Assembly (NCBI RefSeq): GCF_011008565.1
Contig: NZ_JAAIWK010000004.1
Coordinates: 62,001 to 126,000, forward strand
DNA from: Heyndrickxia ginsengihumi
Lineage (GTDB): Bacteria; Bacillota; Bacilli; Bacillales; Bacillaceae_C
Direction: 5' to 3'
DNA length: 64,000 nucleotides
Each line of letters starts with the position of its first letter. Position 1 is the first letter of the stretch. The position numbers and the translations under genes are program-made. Below the pieces are notes generated by a model. It was not told the DNA's origin. It saw only the letters and a program-made list of their open reading frames with translations, and did not search any database. This document shows, in pieces, positions 34,869 through 42,776 of the stretch.

Positions 34869-34900
34869 ACAGATACTTTTCTCAAAGTATCTGTTTTTTT
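34869..34900 (+). terminator. Terminator after ctpB
   Basis: ACAGATACTTT (34869-34879) pairs perfectly with AAAGTATCTGT (34884-34894), followed by six Ts. Confidence 0.93.
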
Positions 34901-35062
34901 ATAGAAGCCGATTTCACTTTATTTCAAATTATGTTGATCAAAAATAAATGGAGCCCCGTCAAAAAGATTGTAAGTGTTATTCCAAGATGGATAGGTTTTA
35001 GTCTATATATCTGTTAAAATAAGGTATAGAAGGATTGTGTGCAAGATGGAAGGTGATTATCT

Positions 35063-36256
35063 TTGGGACAAATATGGATAGAAGAGTTGCTAAAAGGGGT
35101 TGTACGATTTTTTCTGCAGCCAATTGTTTATTATGCCATTTTAATAGCTATTTTTACAGGCTATTTACGTGTGAAAAGAGAACGTAAAGATTTTCATGTG
35201 CGTTTATTCTCGATATTTCAAGAACTTAAGTTTTTATTTCCACTTGGACTACTTGCCGGTCTTATTCTTTCAATAGTGTCGGTCGTAACCGGGTATACAA
35301 TTGCCTATCCCTTTATTGTTGCTGTCACGATTGTAACGATTCTATTTTCGCTTATAGGTCAATTTCGATATTTATCTCCAGCATTCACAATGGGGACGGC
35401 GCTTATTCTATTATTTTTACTAAGGATTGTTCCGATCTCTTCCCTAAGTAACATTGTACAGGCAGTATCTTATCATATGTACACTGGTTTTGCGATATTA
35501 CTAGGATTATTCATGATTGTCGAAGGCTGGCTTATGCGCCAAAACGGTGCAAAACAATTATCACCTAAATTACGCAAAAGTCGAAGAGGCTTCACCGTTG
35601 GTGCATTTCAAGCAAAACGGATTTGGCTTGTTCCGGTATTATGCTTGTTGCCACTTGGCCCACTTACATCGTTTGTTGATTGGTGGCCAGTTATTTCGTG
35701 GGGTGGGCATTCTTTTTCTTTTGTGCTAGTTCCTTTTCTCCTTGGATTTCAACAGCAGATTCAAAGCACTTTGCCGCAACAAGCGATTGACCGTGTAAGC
35801 AAACAAGTGTGCTTAGTAGGGATATTAACGATTATTATTGCTGCAGCAGGATATTGGTATCCTATTTTTAGTATTGTTGCAGCATTTGTTGCCATCTTAC
35901 TAAGAGGGTTTATCTCTTTAGGGCACCGAATGCGAGAAAATGCAGCCCCGTATTATTTTACACCACAGAAAAAAGGATTAATGGTGTTAGCTGTGATTCC
36001 CGGTTCTCCTGCAGATAAAATGGGCTTGGAAAAAGGTGAAATCATTCAAAAATGTAATGGAAAAATGGTTCGTCATAAAGATGAGTTTTATCAAGCGTTG
36101 CAAATCAATCCCGCCTTTTGTAAGCTTGAGGTTTTGGACATTCATAATGAAATTCGTTTTGCCCAAGGAGCATTATTTGTGGGGGATCATCATGAATTAG
36201 GCTTATTAACATTGGATGAAAAACCCGATTGGGATTCAGAAAAACATTATTCTTAA
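35063..36256 (+). CDS. minJ: Cell division topology protein MinJ
   Basis: MinJ bridges DivIVA at poles and septa to MinD, placing division correctly; in B. subtilis it also affects swarming. The 397-residue length equals B. subtilis. Six to eight hydrophobic segments fill residues 10-290 and a PDZ domain follows (LAVIPGSPADKMGLEKGEII, about 312-331). The start is TTG at 35063, with AAGGTGAT 7 bases upstream; no ATG nearby has a site. The ctpB-minJ order follows B. subtilis, but no swrA is seen before it. Confidence 0.93.
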   Translation: MGQIWIEELLKGVVRFFLQPIVYYAILIAIFTGYLRVKRERKDFHVRLFSIFQELKFLFPLGLLAGLILSIVSVVTGYTIAYPFIVAVTIVTILFSLIGQFRYLSPAFTMGTALILLFLLRIVPISSLSNIVQAVSYHMYTGFAILLGLFMIVEGWLMRQNGAKQLSPKLRKSRRGFTVGAFQAKRIWLVPVLCLLPLGPLTSFVDWWPVISWGGHSFSFVLVPFLLGFQQQIQSTLPQQAIDRVSKQVCLVGILTIIIAAAGYWYPIFSIVAAFVAILLRGFISLGHRMRENAAPYYFTPQKKGLMVLAVIPGSPADKMGLEKGEIIQKCNGKMVRHKDEFYQALQINPAFCKLEVLDIHNEIRFAQGALFVGDHHELGLLTLDEKPDWDSEKHYS

Positions 36257-36316
36257 GTTTTCAGGCTTTATTCTTGAATCAATTATAACTTGTATGGAAA
36301 ATCTAATGTATTAAAA

Positions 36317-36491
36317 AAGAGGCTGGACAAAACTCAAAAGTGATTAGTTAAAGACGCGAACATTGCACAAATTAGCTCCGAAAATATATGTAGACTTCTG
36401 CGGGAGGATAGGCATTGGTGAGACCATGCAGAAAGCGAAGTATATTTCCGGGGCGGGGTTGGAGTATAATATACTTTTGTCCCAGCCTCTT
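36317..36491. repeat. Dispersed palindromic repeat, family A, copy A3 (full ends)
   Basis: The ends AAGAGGCTGGACAAAAC and TTTGTCCCAGCCTCTT are inverted copies, so the whole can fold. Inside are GCGAACATTGCACAAATTAG, CTCCGAAAATATATGTAGAC, CTGCGGGAGGATAGGCATTG and GAAAGCGAAGTATATTTCCG. Part of the centre is shortened relative to A2. It lies 60 bases after minJ and may serve as its terminator. Confidence 0.82.
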
Positions 36492-36662
36492 AGTTTATTT
36501 TGTCCCTATTTATTAATAATAGAACGCAAGGCCATGTAGCGAAGATCTCTCAGATCCTTGGCGTAAATCATCTCTTCTCCTTAAAGAAGCGCAAACATTC
36601 ATTCACTCACGCTAAAAAATTTTCGACTCAATTCCAATTTAAGAGAAATCGTTTGAATTAAA
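36492..36662. other. Spacer with a possible degenerate family-B fragment
   Basis: The segment 36525-36590 contains GCGTAAATCATCTCTTCTCC, like the end of copy B1 (GCGTAAATCATCTGCTCC), but little else matches. No gene is supported. Confidence 0.3.
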
Positions 36663-36735
36663 TGAGATTAATTCTCAATTACTAATTGACATTGGTTTTT
36701 AATATCTATAAAATAGAAGATGAGAATGAGAATCA
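36663..36735 (+). promoter_or_regulatory. Strong promoter between two Fur-box-like sites, without a clear gene
   Basis: TTGACA (36686-36691), 17 bases, TAAAAT (36709-36714). A Fur-box-like palindrome, TGAGATTAATTCTCA (36663-36677), lies upstream of the -35. A second, TGAGAATGAGAATCA (36721-36735), sits at the expected start of transcription (consensus TGATAATnATTATCA). This is the layout of an iron-repressed promoter. It points right, toward the 3' end of the ferredoxin gene on the other strand. Confidence 0.65.
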
Positions 36736-36904
36736 ACTATAAACTGGTTGAAAATTGAACGCCTATAAAGATCACCATATTATTTATTTAAATCCAAGTT
36801 ATTGATATCCTTTCAGTGGACGGACTAGTGTCAGTAGCTGAAAGGGTAAAAGAAATAGAAAAAGGAATACAATCATCACGTTAAGGACAAAAGAATTAAA
36901 AAAA
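36721..36904 (+). ncRNA. Candidate iron-responsive small RNA or antisense RNA
   Basis: The transcript expected from the promoter above contains a hairpin (CCTTTCAG 36809-36816 with CTGAAAGG 36838-36845) and no supported protein gene. A 21-codon stretch (SVAERVKEIEKGIQSSR) may be the remnant of a lost gene. The hairpin at 36905-36932 has no T run in this direction, so the RNA could continue into the ferredoxin gene as antisense. This is inference only. Confidence 0.35.
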
Positions 36905-36932
36905 GCGAGAATCACTTGTTTGTGATTCTCGC
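36895..36932 (-). terminator. Terminator of the ferredoxin gene
   Basis: On the minus strand GCGAGAATCAC (36932-36922) pairs perfectly with 36915-36905, followed by TTTTTTTAATTC. It lies 8 bases beyond the ferredoxin stop codon. Confidence 0.92.
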
Positions 36933-36939
36933 ACATTGA

Positions 36940-37176
36940 TCAAGACGTGAAAAATTCACGTGCCTTTTCTAAATAGACCATATCTTTTTCTTCTAATTCT
37001 TCTTCATGATAAATTGCTTCTACCGGACAAACGGCTTGGCATGCGCCACAGTCGATACAAATATCTGGATCGATATAGAACATATCTTTTCCTTCAGATA
37101 TACAGTCAACTGGACAAACGTCAACGCATTCAGCAGCTTTTTCGTTTTCACACGGTGAAGTGATTACAAACGCCAT
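36940..37176 (-). CDS. fdxA: Ferredoxin, 7Fe type (3Fe-4S/4Fe-4S)
   Basis: A 78-residue electron carrier. The N-terminal half has Cys9, Cys17, Cys21 and Cys25 (C-x7-C-x3-CP spacing) and the second has CIDCGACQAVCP (about residues 40-51). The C-x7-C arrangement is that of seven-iron ferredoxins such as those of Azotobacter and Bacillus schlegelii, rather than the single 4Fe-4S ferredoxin usual in bacilli. AAGGTGG precedes the ATG on the minus strand. It is transcribed alone. The opposing Fur-type promoter downstream of its 3' end is a possible iron-sparing control. Confidence 0.93.
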   Translation of the reverse strand: MAFVITSPCENEKAAECVDVCPVDCISEGKDMFYIDPDICIDCGACQAVCPVEAIYHEEELEEKDMVYLEKAREFFTS

Positions 37177-37681
37177 TTTTTAAACCACCTTTTTATTTTT
37201 ATTACCATTAATTTTAAAATACATAAAAACAAGGCAACAACATGCCTCATTTAATCCTTCATTAGTATATCATAATATACCATCTTCTAGTAAAATGAAA
37301 CAATTCTTATAAAAAAATTTTTGAAAAGCTGTTTACATAAACTTGTTTAGTAATTCAATCAAGCTGTTCATAGAGTTGGCAGAGCAAGCGAGGAGGTCTG
37401 GGATCAGCCCGCGGAAAGAGAGTCATCCCGAAGCGAAAATCAACACCTTAGCAAAAATAACCCCCTATTTTAAACAGAATGACTTGTTGATTGAAGTGGA
37501 AATCACTTCTTTAATATAAATATAAGTGTGAAAAAATGTGAATGAATTTAATATTAAAAGGTATCTTTTTATATTATTTCTTTTTAAACATTTCTCTATG
37601 TATCCCTGTTAATATTTGAAACATTGCAGTCAATATGTAAGTATTTGCTTCAAATTGTGTGCGATCAAATGATAGAGTAGC
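37177..37681. other. Spacer between fdxA and phoP
   Basis: AT-rich and without a supported gene. It contains the partial repeat B2 (37378-37445) and short hairpins near the fdxA start. Confidence 0.5.
37378..37445. repeat. Dispersed palindromic repeat, family B, fragment B2
   Basis: Only the right half is present: GAGCAAGCGAGGAGGTCTGG, AGCCCGCGGAAAGAGAG, then CGAAGCGAAAATCAACA, matching CGACGAGGAGGCT, CCCGCGGAAAGCGAG and GGAGCGGAAATCAACGG of other copies. Confidence 0.65.
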
Positions 37682-37711
37682 TTTACAATTTTAATAGACA
37701 GAAGATACAAT
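37682..37711 (+). promoter_or_regulatory. Probable promoter of phoPR
   Basis: TTTACA (37682-37687), an 18-base spacer and TACAAT (37706-37711), 35 bases before the phoP start. The TTTACA could also be half of a PhoP site, but no clear array is seen here. Confidence 0.5.
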
Positions 37712-37746
37712 AAAAGAAAATTGGGTTTGAGAAAGAAGGGGTTATT

Positions 37747-38445
37747 TTGTCTAAAAGAATATTAGTTGTTGATGATGAACCGTCTATTGTTACATTACTA
37801 AAGTTCAACTTAGAAAAAAACGGCTTTGAAGTAATGACTGCAGATAATGGAATAGATGGATATACAATGGCAGCAGAAGGCACATTCGATTTCATTATTT
37901 TAGATTTAATGCTACCAGGCATGGATGGGATGGATGTTTGCAAACAATTACGGCAGGATAAAATTTCAACACCGATTCTCATGTTAACAGCAAAAGATGA
38001 TGAGTTAGATAAAATTCTAGGACTAGAATTAGGGGCAGATGATTATTTAACGAAACCATTCAGTCCACGTGAAGTAATTGCAAGAATTAAAGCAATTTTA
38101 CGGAGAACAAAAACAGAAAATGAAACGCAAGTAAAAACAGACCATGTGATTCATATAGGCTTTCTTGACATTTTTCCTGAACAATATGAAGCGACTTATA
38201 AAGGGGAAAAATTAGATCTTACTCCTAAAGAATTTGAATTGCTATTATATTTAGCAAATCATGCTGGTAAAGTCCTAAGCCGTGATCAACTACTTGATGC
38301 CGTCTGGAACTTTGATTTTGCCGGTGATACTCGTATAGTGGATGTTCATATTAGTCACTTACGTGAAAAAATTGAAGAAGATACGAAGCAACCAAAATAT
38401 ATCAAAACAGTTAGAGGTTTTGGATATAAAATGGAAGTTATGTAA
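37747..38445 (+). CDS. phoP: Phosphate-response regulator PhoP
   Basis: An OmpR-family response regulator, 232 residues. The receiver domain has the acidic pair in VVDDEPSI, the phosphorylated Asp in FIILDLMLPGMDG (about residue 53) and the Lys in YLTKPFSPRE (about 103). The winged-helix DNA-binding domain ends GDTRIVDVHISHLREKI and TVRGFGYKME. The start is TTG 37747 with AAGGGG upstream. It is immediately followed by phoR with no gap. A canonical PhoP box stands before the pst operon in this window, and pst genes 5 kb away support the phosphate role. Confidence 0.95.
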   Translation: MSKRILVVDDEPSIVTLLKFNLEKNGFEVMTADNGIDGYTMAAEGTFDFIILDLMLPGMDGMDVCKQLRQDKISTPILMLTAKDDELDKILGLELGADDYLTKPFSPREVIARIKAILRRTKTENETQVKTDHVIHIGFLDIFPEQYEATYKGEKLDLTPKEFELLLYLANHAGKVLSRDQLLDAVWNFDFAGDTRIVDVHISHLREKIEEDTKQPKYIKTVRGFGYKMEVM

Positions 38446-40221
38446 ATGAATAAATTATGGATACGCATTACGTTTACTTTTTTAACATTGCTAGCAGTTG
38501 TTTTACTTACGATAGGCCTTTTTATTGCTGATTTAGTTAAAAATACATATATGGATATGACAAGAACTCAATTAGCTCAAGACGCGAAATTATTGTCAAA
38601 GACGATGAATATTGAAAAATTAAGTAAAAAACCAGGCTTACTGCAGGAAAAAATTGCACATAATTACTCTACTTATGAACCGCGTGTAACGATTATTAAT
38701 TTGAACGGTAAAGTGTTAGCTGATTCTTATAAAGATCCTACAAAAATGGAAAATCATGCGAATCGTCCCGAATTTAGGGAAGTTGTTGATCAACATCTTT
38801 CACGCGGAGAGTCTATTCGGCCTAGCAAAACACTCGGCTATAGTATGTTGTATGTTGCTCATCCGCTTAAATATCACGGAAAAACAGTTGCTGTTGTAAG
38901 AATCGCCATTTCTCTAGAAAAAATTGAGACGGTATTACGAAGGCTATGGATTAGTCTAGCTTGCGCATTGCTCATCGCTTTTGTTATTGCTGCAATAATA
39001 GGTTTCAGAATTGCTAAACGATTTACCCGACCAATTGAAGCAAGCATTGAAGTAAGTACCAGACTTATGGAAAAGGATTATGATAGCCGCGTGCATGTAA
39101 AAGCGAGTGGTGAGCTCAAACAATTAACGGGTGCCATTAATGATTTGGCGGAAAATTTAAAACAGCAAATGGATGAGATTAAGGAAAATCAACAAAGATT
39201 AACGGCTGTTTTAGAAAATATGGTTAGTGGTGTCATGCTAATCGATGCAACAGCACAAATTGTACTTGTGAATCGTGCGATGGAAAAATTAACAGGAATG
39301 ACATCTGCACAATTAATAGGGAAGCGACATATTGAGGCATGGAAAAATTTTGGTTTAAGTCAATTAATTGACTATGCTTTTCATGATCGAAAGAGTATGC
39401 ATGATGAAGTGCATTTATACTATCCAACTGAAAGGATTCTAGATGCTCATGTAGCACCGTACTTAGATGATAAAGGCAGTATAAAAGGTATTGTAACTGT
39501 TTTACATGATATTACGGATATACGCCGCTTGGAAAAAATCCGTAGTGAGTTTGTAGCAAATGTTTCACATGAATTAAAAACACCGATCACGTCAATTAAA
39601 GGATTCGCTGAAACATTACTCGATGGTGCAATACAAGATGAAGAAACTTGTCAATCATTTCTTAAAATTATTTATGATGAAAGCGATCGCCTTCATCGTT
39701 TAATTTCAGACATTCTTGATTTATCAAAAATTGAGCAGCATCGTATTCCGCTTAAAGTACATTCACTTGATTTAATCCAAGTTATTCATGAGACAATTGC
39801 AACAACGCAAGAGCGTATTCAAGCAAAGCAATTAACTGTTTTGCTTCCTACACAGCATGAGGTTATGATGGAAGCTGACAAAGACCGTCTTCAACAAATC
39901 ATCTTAAATCTTGTTACAAACGCCATTGCCTATACCCCTGAAAAAGGTCTTATCCAAATTGAAGTGCAGGAAAGAACATCAGATCTTGATCTAATCGTTC
40001 GTGATACAGGAATCGGTATTTCAGAAACCGATTTACCACGTATATTTGAACGCTTCTATCGCGTAGATAAGGCACGTTCCCGTCAATCTGGGGGAACAGG
40101 CTTAGGACTAGCAATCGTAAAACATCTTGTTGAGTCATCGCAAGGGAAAATTGCTGTTCAAAGTGAGGAAGGTAAAGGGACCACGTTTACAATTACATTA
40201 CCGAAAAAACAAAAAGTCTGA
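38446..40221 (+). CDS. phoR: Phosphate-response sensor kinase PhoR
   Basis: A 591-residue membrane histidine kinase. Two membrane segments (about residues 8-30 and 166-188) flank an extracytoplasmic domain with FRxVVDQHLSRGESIR-like and YSMLYVAHPL motifs. HAMP (about 190-240), PAS (about 248-355), HisKA with FVANVSHELKTPITS (His about 373) and HATPase with NLVTNAIAYTP (about 486) and GGTGLGLAIVKHL (about 550) follow. It phosphorylates PhoP when phosphate is short. In B. subtilis PhoR senses a wall teichoic acid intermediate; teichoic acid genes are in this window. The start ATG touches the phoP stop, so translation is coupled. Confidence 0.95.
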   Translation: MNKLWIRITFTFLTLLAVVLLTIGLFIADLVKNTYMDMTRTQLAQDAKLLSKTMNIEKLSKKPGLLQEKIAHNYSTYEPRVTIINLNGKVLADSYKDPTKMENHANRPEFREVVDQHLSRGESIRPSKTLGYSMLYVAHPLKYHGKTVAVVRIAISLEKIETVLRRLWISLACALLIAFVIAAIIGFRIAKRFTRPIEASIEVSTRLMEKDYDSRVHVKASGELKQLTGAINDLAENLKQQMDEIKENQQRLTAVLENMVSGVMLIDATAQIVLVNRAMEKLTGMTSAQLIGKRHIEAWKNFGLSQLIDYAFHDRKSMHDEVHLYYPTERILDAHVAPYLDDKGSIKGIVTVLHDITDIRRLEKIRSEFVANVSHELKTPITSIKGFAETLLDGAIQDEETCQSFLKIIYDESDRLHRLISDILDLSKIEQHRIPLKVHSLDLIQVIHETIATTQERIQAKQLTVLLPTQHEVMMEADKDRLQQIILNLVTNAIAYTPEKGLIQIEVQERTSDLDLIVRDTGIGISETDLPRIFERFYRVDKARSRQSGGTGLGLAIVKHLVESSQGKIAVQSEEGKGTTFTITLPKKQKV

Positions 40222-40243
40222 CATCGTCAGACTTTTTGTTTTT
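40208..40243. terminator. Terminator overlapping the end of phoR
   Basis: AACAAAAAGTCTGAC (40208-40222) pairs perfectly with GTCAGACTTTTTGTT (40226-40240), loop ATC. The arms themselves supply T runs in both directions. The stop codon of phoR lies in the loop region. Confidence 0.92.
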
Positions 40244-40298
40244 ATTCTATGAAGAGTAATGGATGATCTTAGATAAAAAAACATTTTAAAAGCAAACA

Positions 40299-40432
40299 TT
40301 CCACTGGTTTGGAGAAGCGTCCGCTCGACTCCTGCGGGAAAAGCAAGACAGGCGAGACCATGCAAGAATGCAGCGACGAAGCGGCTCGGCGCTTGCCCGC
40401 GGAAAGCGAGCGGTACACTTTGGAAAACCACC
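40299..40432. repeat. Dispersed palindromic repeat, family B, copy B3
   Basis: It shows TGGTTTGGAGAAGCG, CTCGACTCCTGCGGGAAAAG, CAGGCGAGACCATGCAAG, CAGCGACGAAGCGGCTCGGC, TTGCCCGCGGAAAGCGAGCG and CTTTGGAAAACCACCA. The outer arms TGGTTT / AAACCA are inverted. It lies 78 bases after phoR. Confidence 0.8.
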
Positions 40433-40473
40433 ATCTATCTAACATAAAGAGGGAACGGCAAACTTAAAAGCCA

Positions 40474-40632
40474 AAGAGACTGGGACAAAAGTATATTAAC
40501 TAAAGAAACCCCGAATATTGCGCTCCAACCCCGCTCTGGAAATATCCTTCACTTTCCGCAGGCGGCTGGTGAGTTTCCCAGTGCAATGTTCGGCTTTAGC
40601 TACCACTTTTAAGTTTTGTCTACAGTCTTTTT
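40474..40632. repeat. Dispersed palindromic repeat, family A, copy A4 (reverse orientation)
   Basis: AGACTGGGACAAAAGTATAT at the left and ACTTTTAAGTTTTGTCTAC with AGTCTTTTTT at the right are the family-A ends in opposite order. The interior CTCCAACCCCGCTCTGGAAA and CACTTTCCGCAGGCGGCTGG are reverse complements of A2/A3 parts. It lies directly before the IS1182-type remnant. Confidence 0.78.
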
Positions 40633-40678
40633 TATATAAAGTATTTTATGAGAGATATAATGAGATGATGGAAAATAA

Positions 40679-40947
40679 ATGACGAGAAACAATATGACTG
40701 AGAGAGATAGATTAGAAATGCTCACAATAGACCAGTTAATACTGCAAGATCATTTGGTACGTAAGGTTGAAGCTGCTATCGATTTCTCCTTCATTTATCT
40801 ATTAGTTGAAAATCTCTACTCACCATTCGTTCGTCGGAGTATCAACCCTGTAGTGATGCTTAAAATGAATATGTATTCGGTATTTGCCCTATGCGACACA
40901 TTATTAAAGAAATAGAAACAAACATGGTAACTTACTTGAATAGACTA
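40679..40947 (+). pseudogene. IS1182-family transposase, N-terminal fragment with frameshift
   Basis: Bases 40679-40880 encode DRLEMLTIDQLILQDHLVRK, EAAIDFSFIYLLVENLYS and INPVVMLKMN, the N-terminus of IS1182-type DDE transposases. A frameshift near 40885-40891 moves to a frame giving MRHIIKEIETNM, which matches the next conserved block. At 40948 repeat B4 replaces the rest, so about four fifths of the gene, including the DDE domain, is gone. It is a dead fragment between repeats A4 and B4. Confidence 0.85.
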
Positions 40948-41076
40948 GTTGATTGGAGCGGAAGGGGCTTGACTCCTGGGGGATTAGCGTTACAGACGAG
41001 ACCCCGCAGGAGCGTTAGCGACGAGGAGGCTTGGCGAACGCCCCCCGGAAAGCAAGCACCTGGAGCGGAAATCAAC
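40948..41076. repeat. Dispersed palindromic repeat, family B, copy B4 (sharpest copy)
   Basis: It begins GTTGATTGGAGCGGAAGGGG and ends CCTGGAGCGGAAATCAAC, the outer GTTGATT/AATCAAC being inverted. Inside are GACTCCTGGGGGATTAGCG, ACGAGACCCCGCAGGAGCG, AGCGACGAGGAGGCTTGGCG and CCCCCCGGAAAGCAAGC. The best-preserved B copy in the window, it truncates the IS1182 remnant. Confidence 0.85.
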
Positions 41077-41107
41077 GGTTTTTACCGCAATTCCATTCAA
41101 AAATGAT

Positions 41108-41143
41108 AAAAGACATCGGGAGTAAGTGCTCTCGATGTCTTTT
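41108..41143 (-). terminator. Terminator of hemY
   Basis: AAAAGACATCGGGAG (41108-41122) pairs with CTCTCGATGTCTTTT (41129-41143) with one G-T pair. On the minus strand it is followed by a T-rich tract and lies 25 bases after the hemY stop. A second small hairpin with a T run on the plus strand (GTCTGAC/GTCAGAT, 41158-41174) stops traffic from the other side. Confidence 0.8.
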
Positions 41144-41168
41144 GTCGACAATTTGAAGTCTGACATTG

Positions 41169-42566
41169 TCAGATTTTTTTTACGAGGTCAATTATTTGTT
41201 CCGCAATATGTTTGCCGTTTAACATACAATCTGCTAGACCTACACCATAATAGGAACAGCCTGCTAATAAAACATTTGGATCGCTTGCTTTCAGTTTTTG
41301 ATTTAATGAATCAATCGTTTTTCGATGATTCAAATCATATTTTGGCATTTTTTGGTGCCATTTTGTTACTTCAGCTGTCACTGGTTGACCGGTAATATGA
41401 AGACTTTTTTCTACATCTTTTAATGCGATCTTAACAAGCTCTTCCTTTGATAGATGATTAAGCATATCATATACTTTTGGATCAGAATTTTTATAAAAAA
41501 GTCGTAATAATAACTGTTTACGTTCTGAAGTATGCGACCATTTTCTGCTTGTCCATGTACAAGCGTTGCAAACTAAGTCACTATTTTCAGGGACAATAAA
41601 TCCTGTACCATCACTAGGAAGAATTGAGTCAGGAAGATCAAAACCGAGATATACACTAATGAGTGATGCTGTTTTTAGTTGATTAAACTCAGCATCTAAT
41701 GATGGATTGTTTAACAGTGACTGTGCAACTGTATGAGGAGTTGCTAATACGATATAGTCTGCTGTAATATGGCGATCATTTGAAAGTGAAATTGTATAAC
41801 CTTTATGTTGCCGTTCAATTTTGAGTGCTCTCGTATTTTTTAAAATGGTCGCATCTACTAATGTTTCTTCTAGACGATCAATAAGCGTAGAAAGACCGTT
41901 TCTAAAAGAAATAAATTTTTTCCGATCAGCAGATAAAAATTGCTGCCGATGATGGTGAAACCCACGGATGATGCTTCCATATTCATTTTTATAATCTACA
42001 AGAAACGGTAGTGTTGTTGCTAACGTGAGTTCATGTAGTTTCCCTGAATAAACACCCGATAAAACTGGAGCGATTTGATATTGAACTAATTCCTTGCCAA
42101 AAAATTGCTCAAGAAATTCACCTACTGAGCTATCTTTTGTAAATGTAGCGTTCTTTGTAATCAAATCTTTCAATGCGACCACTTTTCCTTTTGTCGAGAC
42201 TAATTCGCTTCGAAAAAGTGATTCAATACTAGTAGGAATTCCAAAAACGGTATCTTCTGGTATGGGCTTTAATTGCTGCTGCTGATAAAGATAAGATTTT
42301 CCAACATCATTATAGACAACGTCATTTTGTAACTGCAATTCCTCTAAAAGCTCACTTACACCTTTTTTACGAGCGACGATGGAATCTGCTCCAGTTTCCA
42401 TTATAAATTCCCCGTTATGAACGGTACTAATCTTTCCGCCTAAACTTGCATTTTCTTCTACTAATGTTAAATGTAAATCAAGCTGAGCGTTCTTTTTTAA
42501 TTTTTGAAGTTCATACATCATGGTGAGGCCTGTAATACCACCACCAATCACTACGACTGTTTTCAA
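41169..42566 (-). CDS. hemY: HemY-type porphyrinogen oxidase (coproporphyrinogen III oxidase)
   Basis: An FAD enzyme of 465 residues. In Firmicutes HemY (CgoX) oxidises coproporphyrinogen III to coproporphyrin III in the coproporphyrin-dependent haem pathway. The FAD-binding motif VVIGGGITGLTMMYEL is at residues 5-20, with ASLGGKISTV and ETGADSIVARK following. The C-terminal GCSYYGVGLADCMLNGKHIA (about 437-456) is the second FAD contact. Usually hemE-hemH-hemY form an operon; here it stands alone between repeats and the pst promoter. The start is TTG at 42566, with AAAGGAGAG upstream. Confidence 0.92.
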   Translation of the reverse strand: MKTVVVIGGGITGLTMMYELQKLKKNAQLDLHLTLVEENASLGGKISTVHNGEFIMETGADSIVARKKGVSELLEELQLQNDVVYNDVGKSYLYQQQQLKPIPEDTVFGIPTSIESLFRSELVSTKGKVVALKDLITKNATFTKDSSVGEFLEQFFGKELVQYQIAPVLSGVYSGKLHELTLATTLPFLVDYKNEYGSIIRGFHHHRQQFLSADRKKFISFRNGLSTLIDRLEETLVDATILKNTRALKIERQHKGYTISLSNDRHITADYIVLATPHTVAQSLLNNPSLDAEFNQLKTASLISVYLGFDLPDSILPSDGTGFIVPENSDLVCNACTWTSRKWSHTSERKQLLLRLFYKNSDPKVYDMLNHLSKEELVKIALKDVEKSLHITGQPVTAEVTKWHQKMPKYDLNHRKTIDSLNQKLKASDPNVLLAGCSYYGVGLADCMLNGKHIAEQIIDLVKKI

Positions 42567-42676
42567 GTCCTTCTCTCCTTTTAATTCTTTGTCCTCTTAT
42601 TATATATCAATTAATCCTTTTATGCTGATGTTGAATTTGTCCGTAATGTGACACCGTGCCGTTTCTACTAATCATC

Positions 42677-42727
42677 TTTACAAATTCTTAACATTTCATT
42701 CATATAGGCTTAATACCATTCTACTAT
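42677..42727 (+). promoter_or_regulatory. PhoP box and promoter of the pst operon
   Basis: Four TT-A-CA-like repeats are spaced by exactly 5 bases: TTTACA (42677), TTAACA (42688), TTCATA (42699) and TTAATA (42710). They are followed by a -10-like TACTAT (42722-42727). The 11-base period and position match the PhoP boxes of activated B. subtilis promoters. Confidence 0.88.
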
Positions 42728-42776
42728 ATTTAGTTTTGTAAGATTCATTCACACATAAACCTTAGGGGGCAAAAAG

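Noticed and set aside
40891-41106. Open frame of 71 codons starting MRHIIKEIETN
   Set aside because: It joins an IS1182 fragment in its shifted frame to repeat B4; not a gene.
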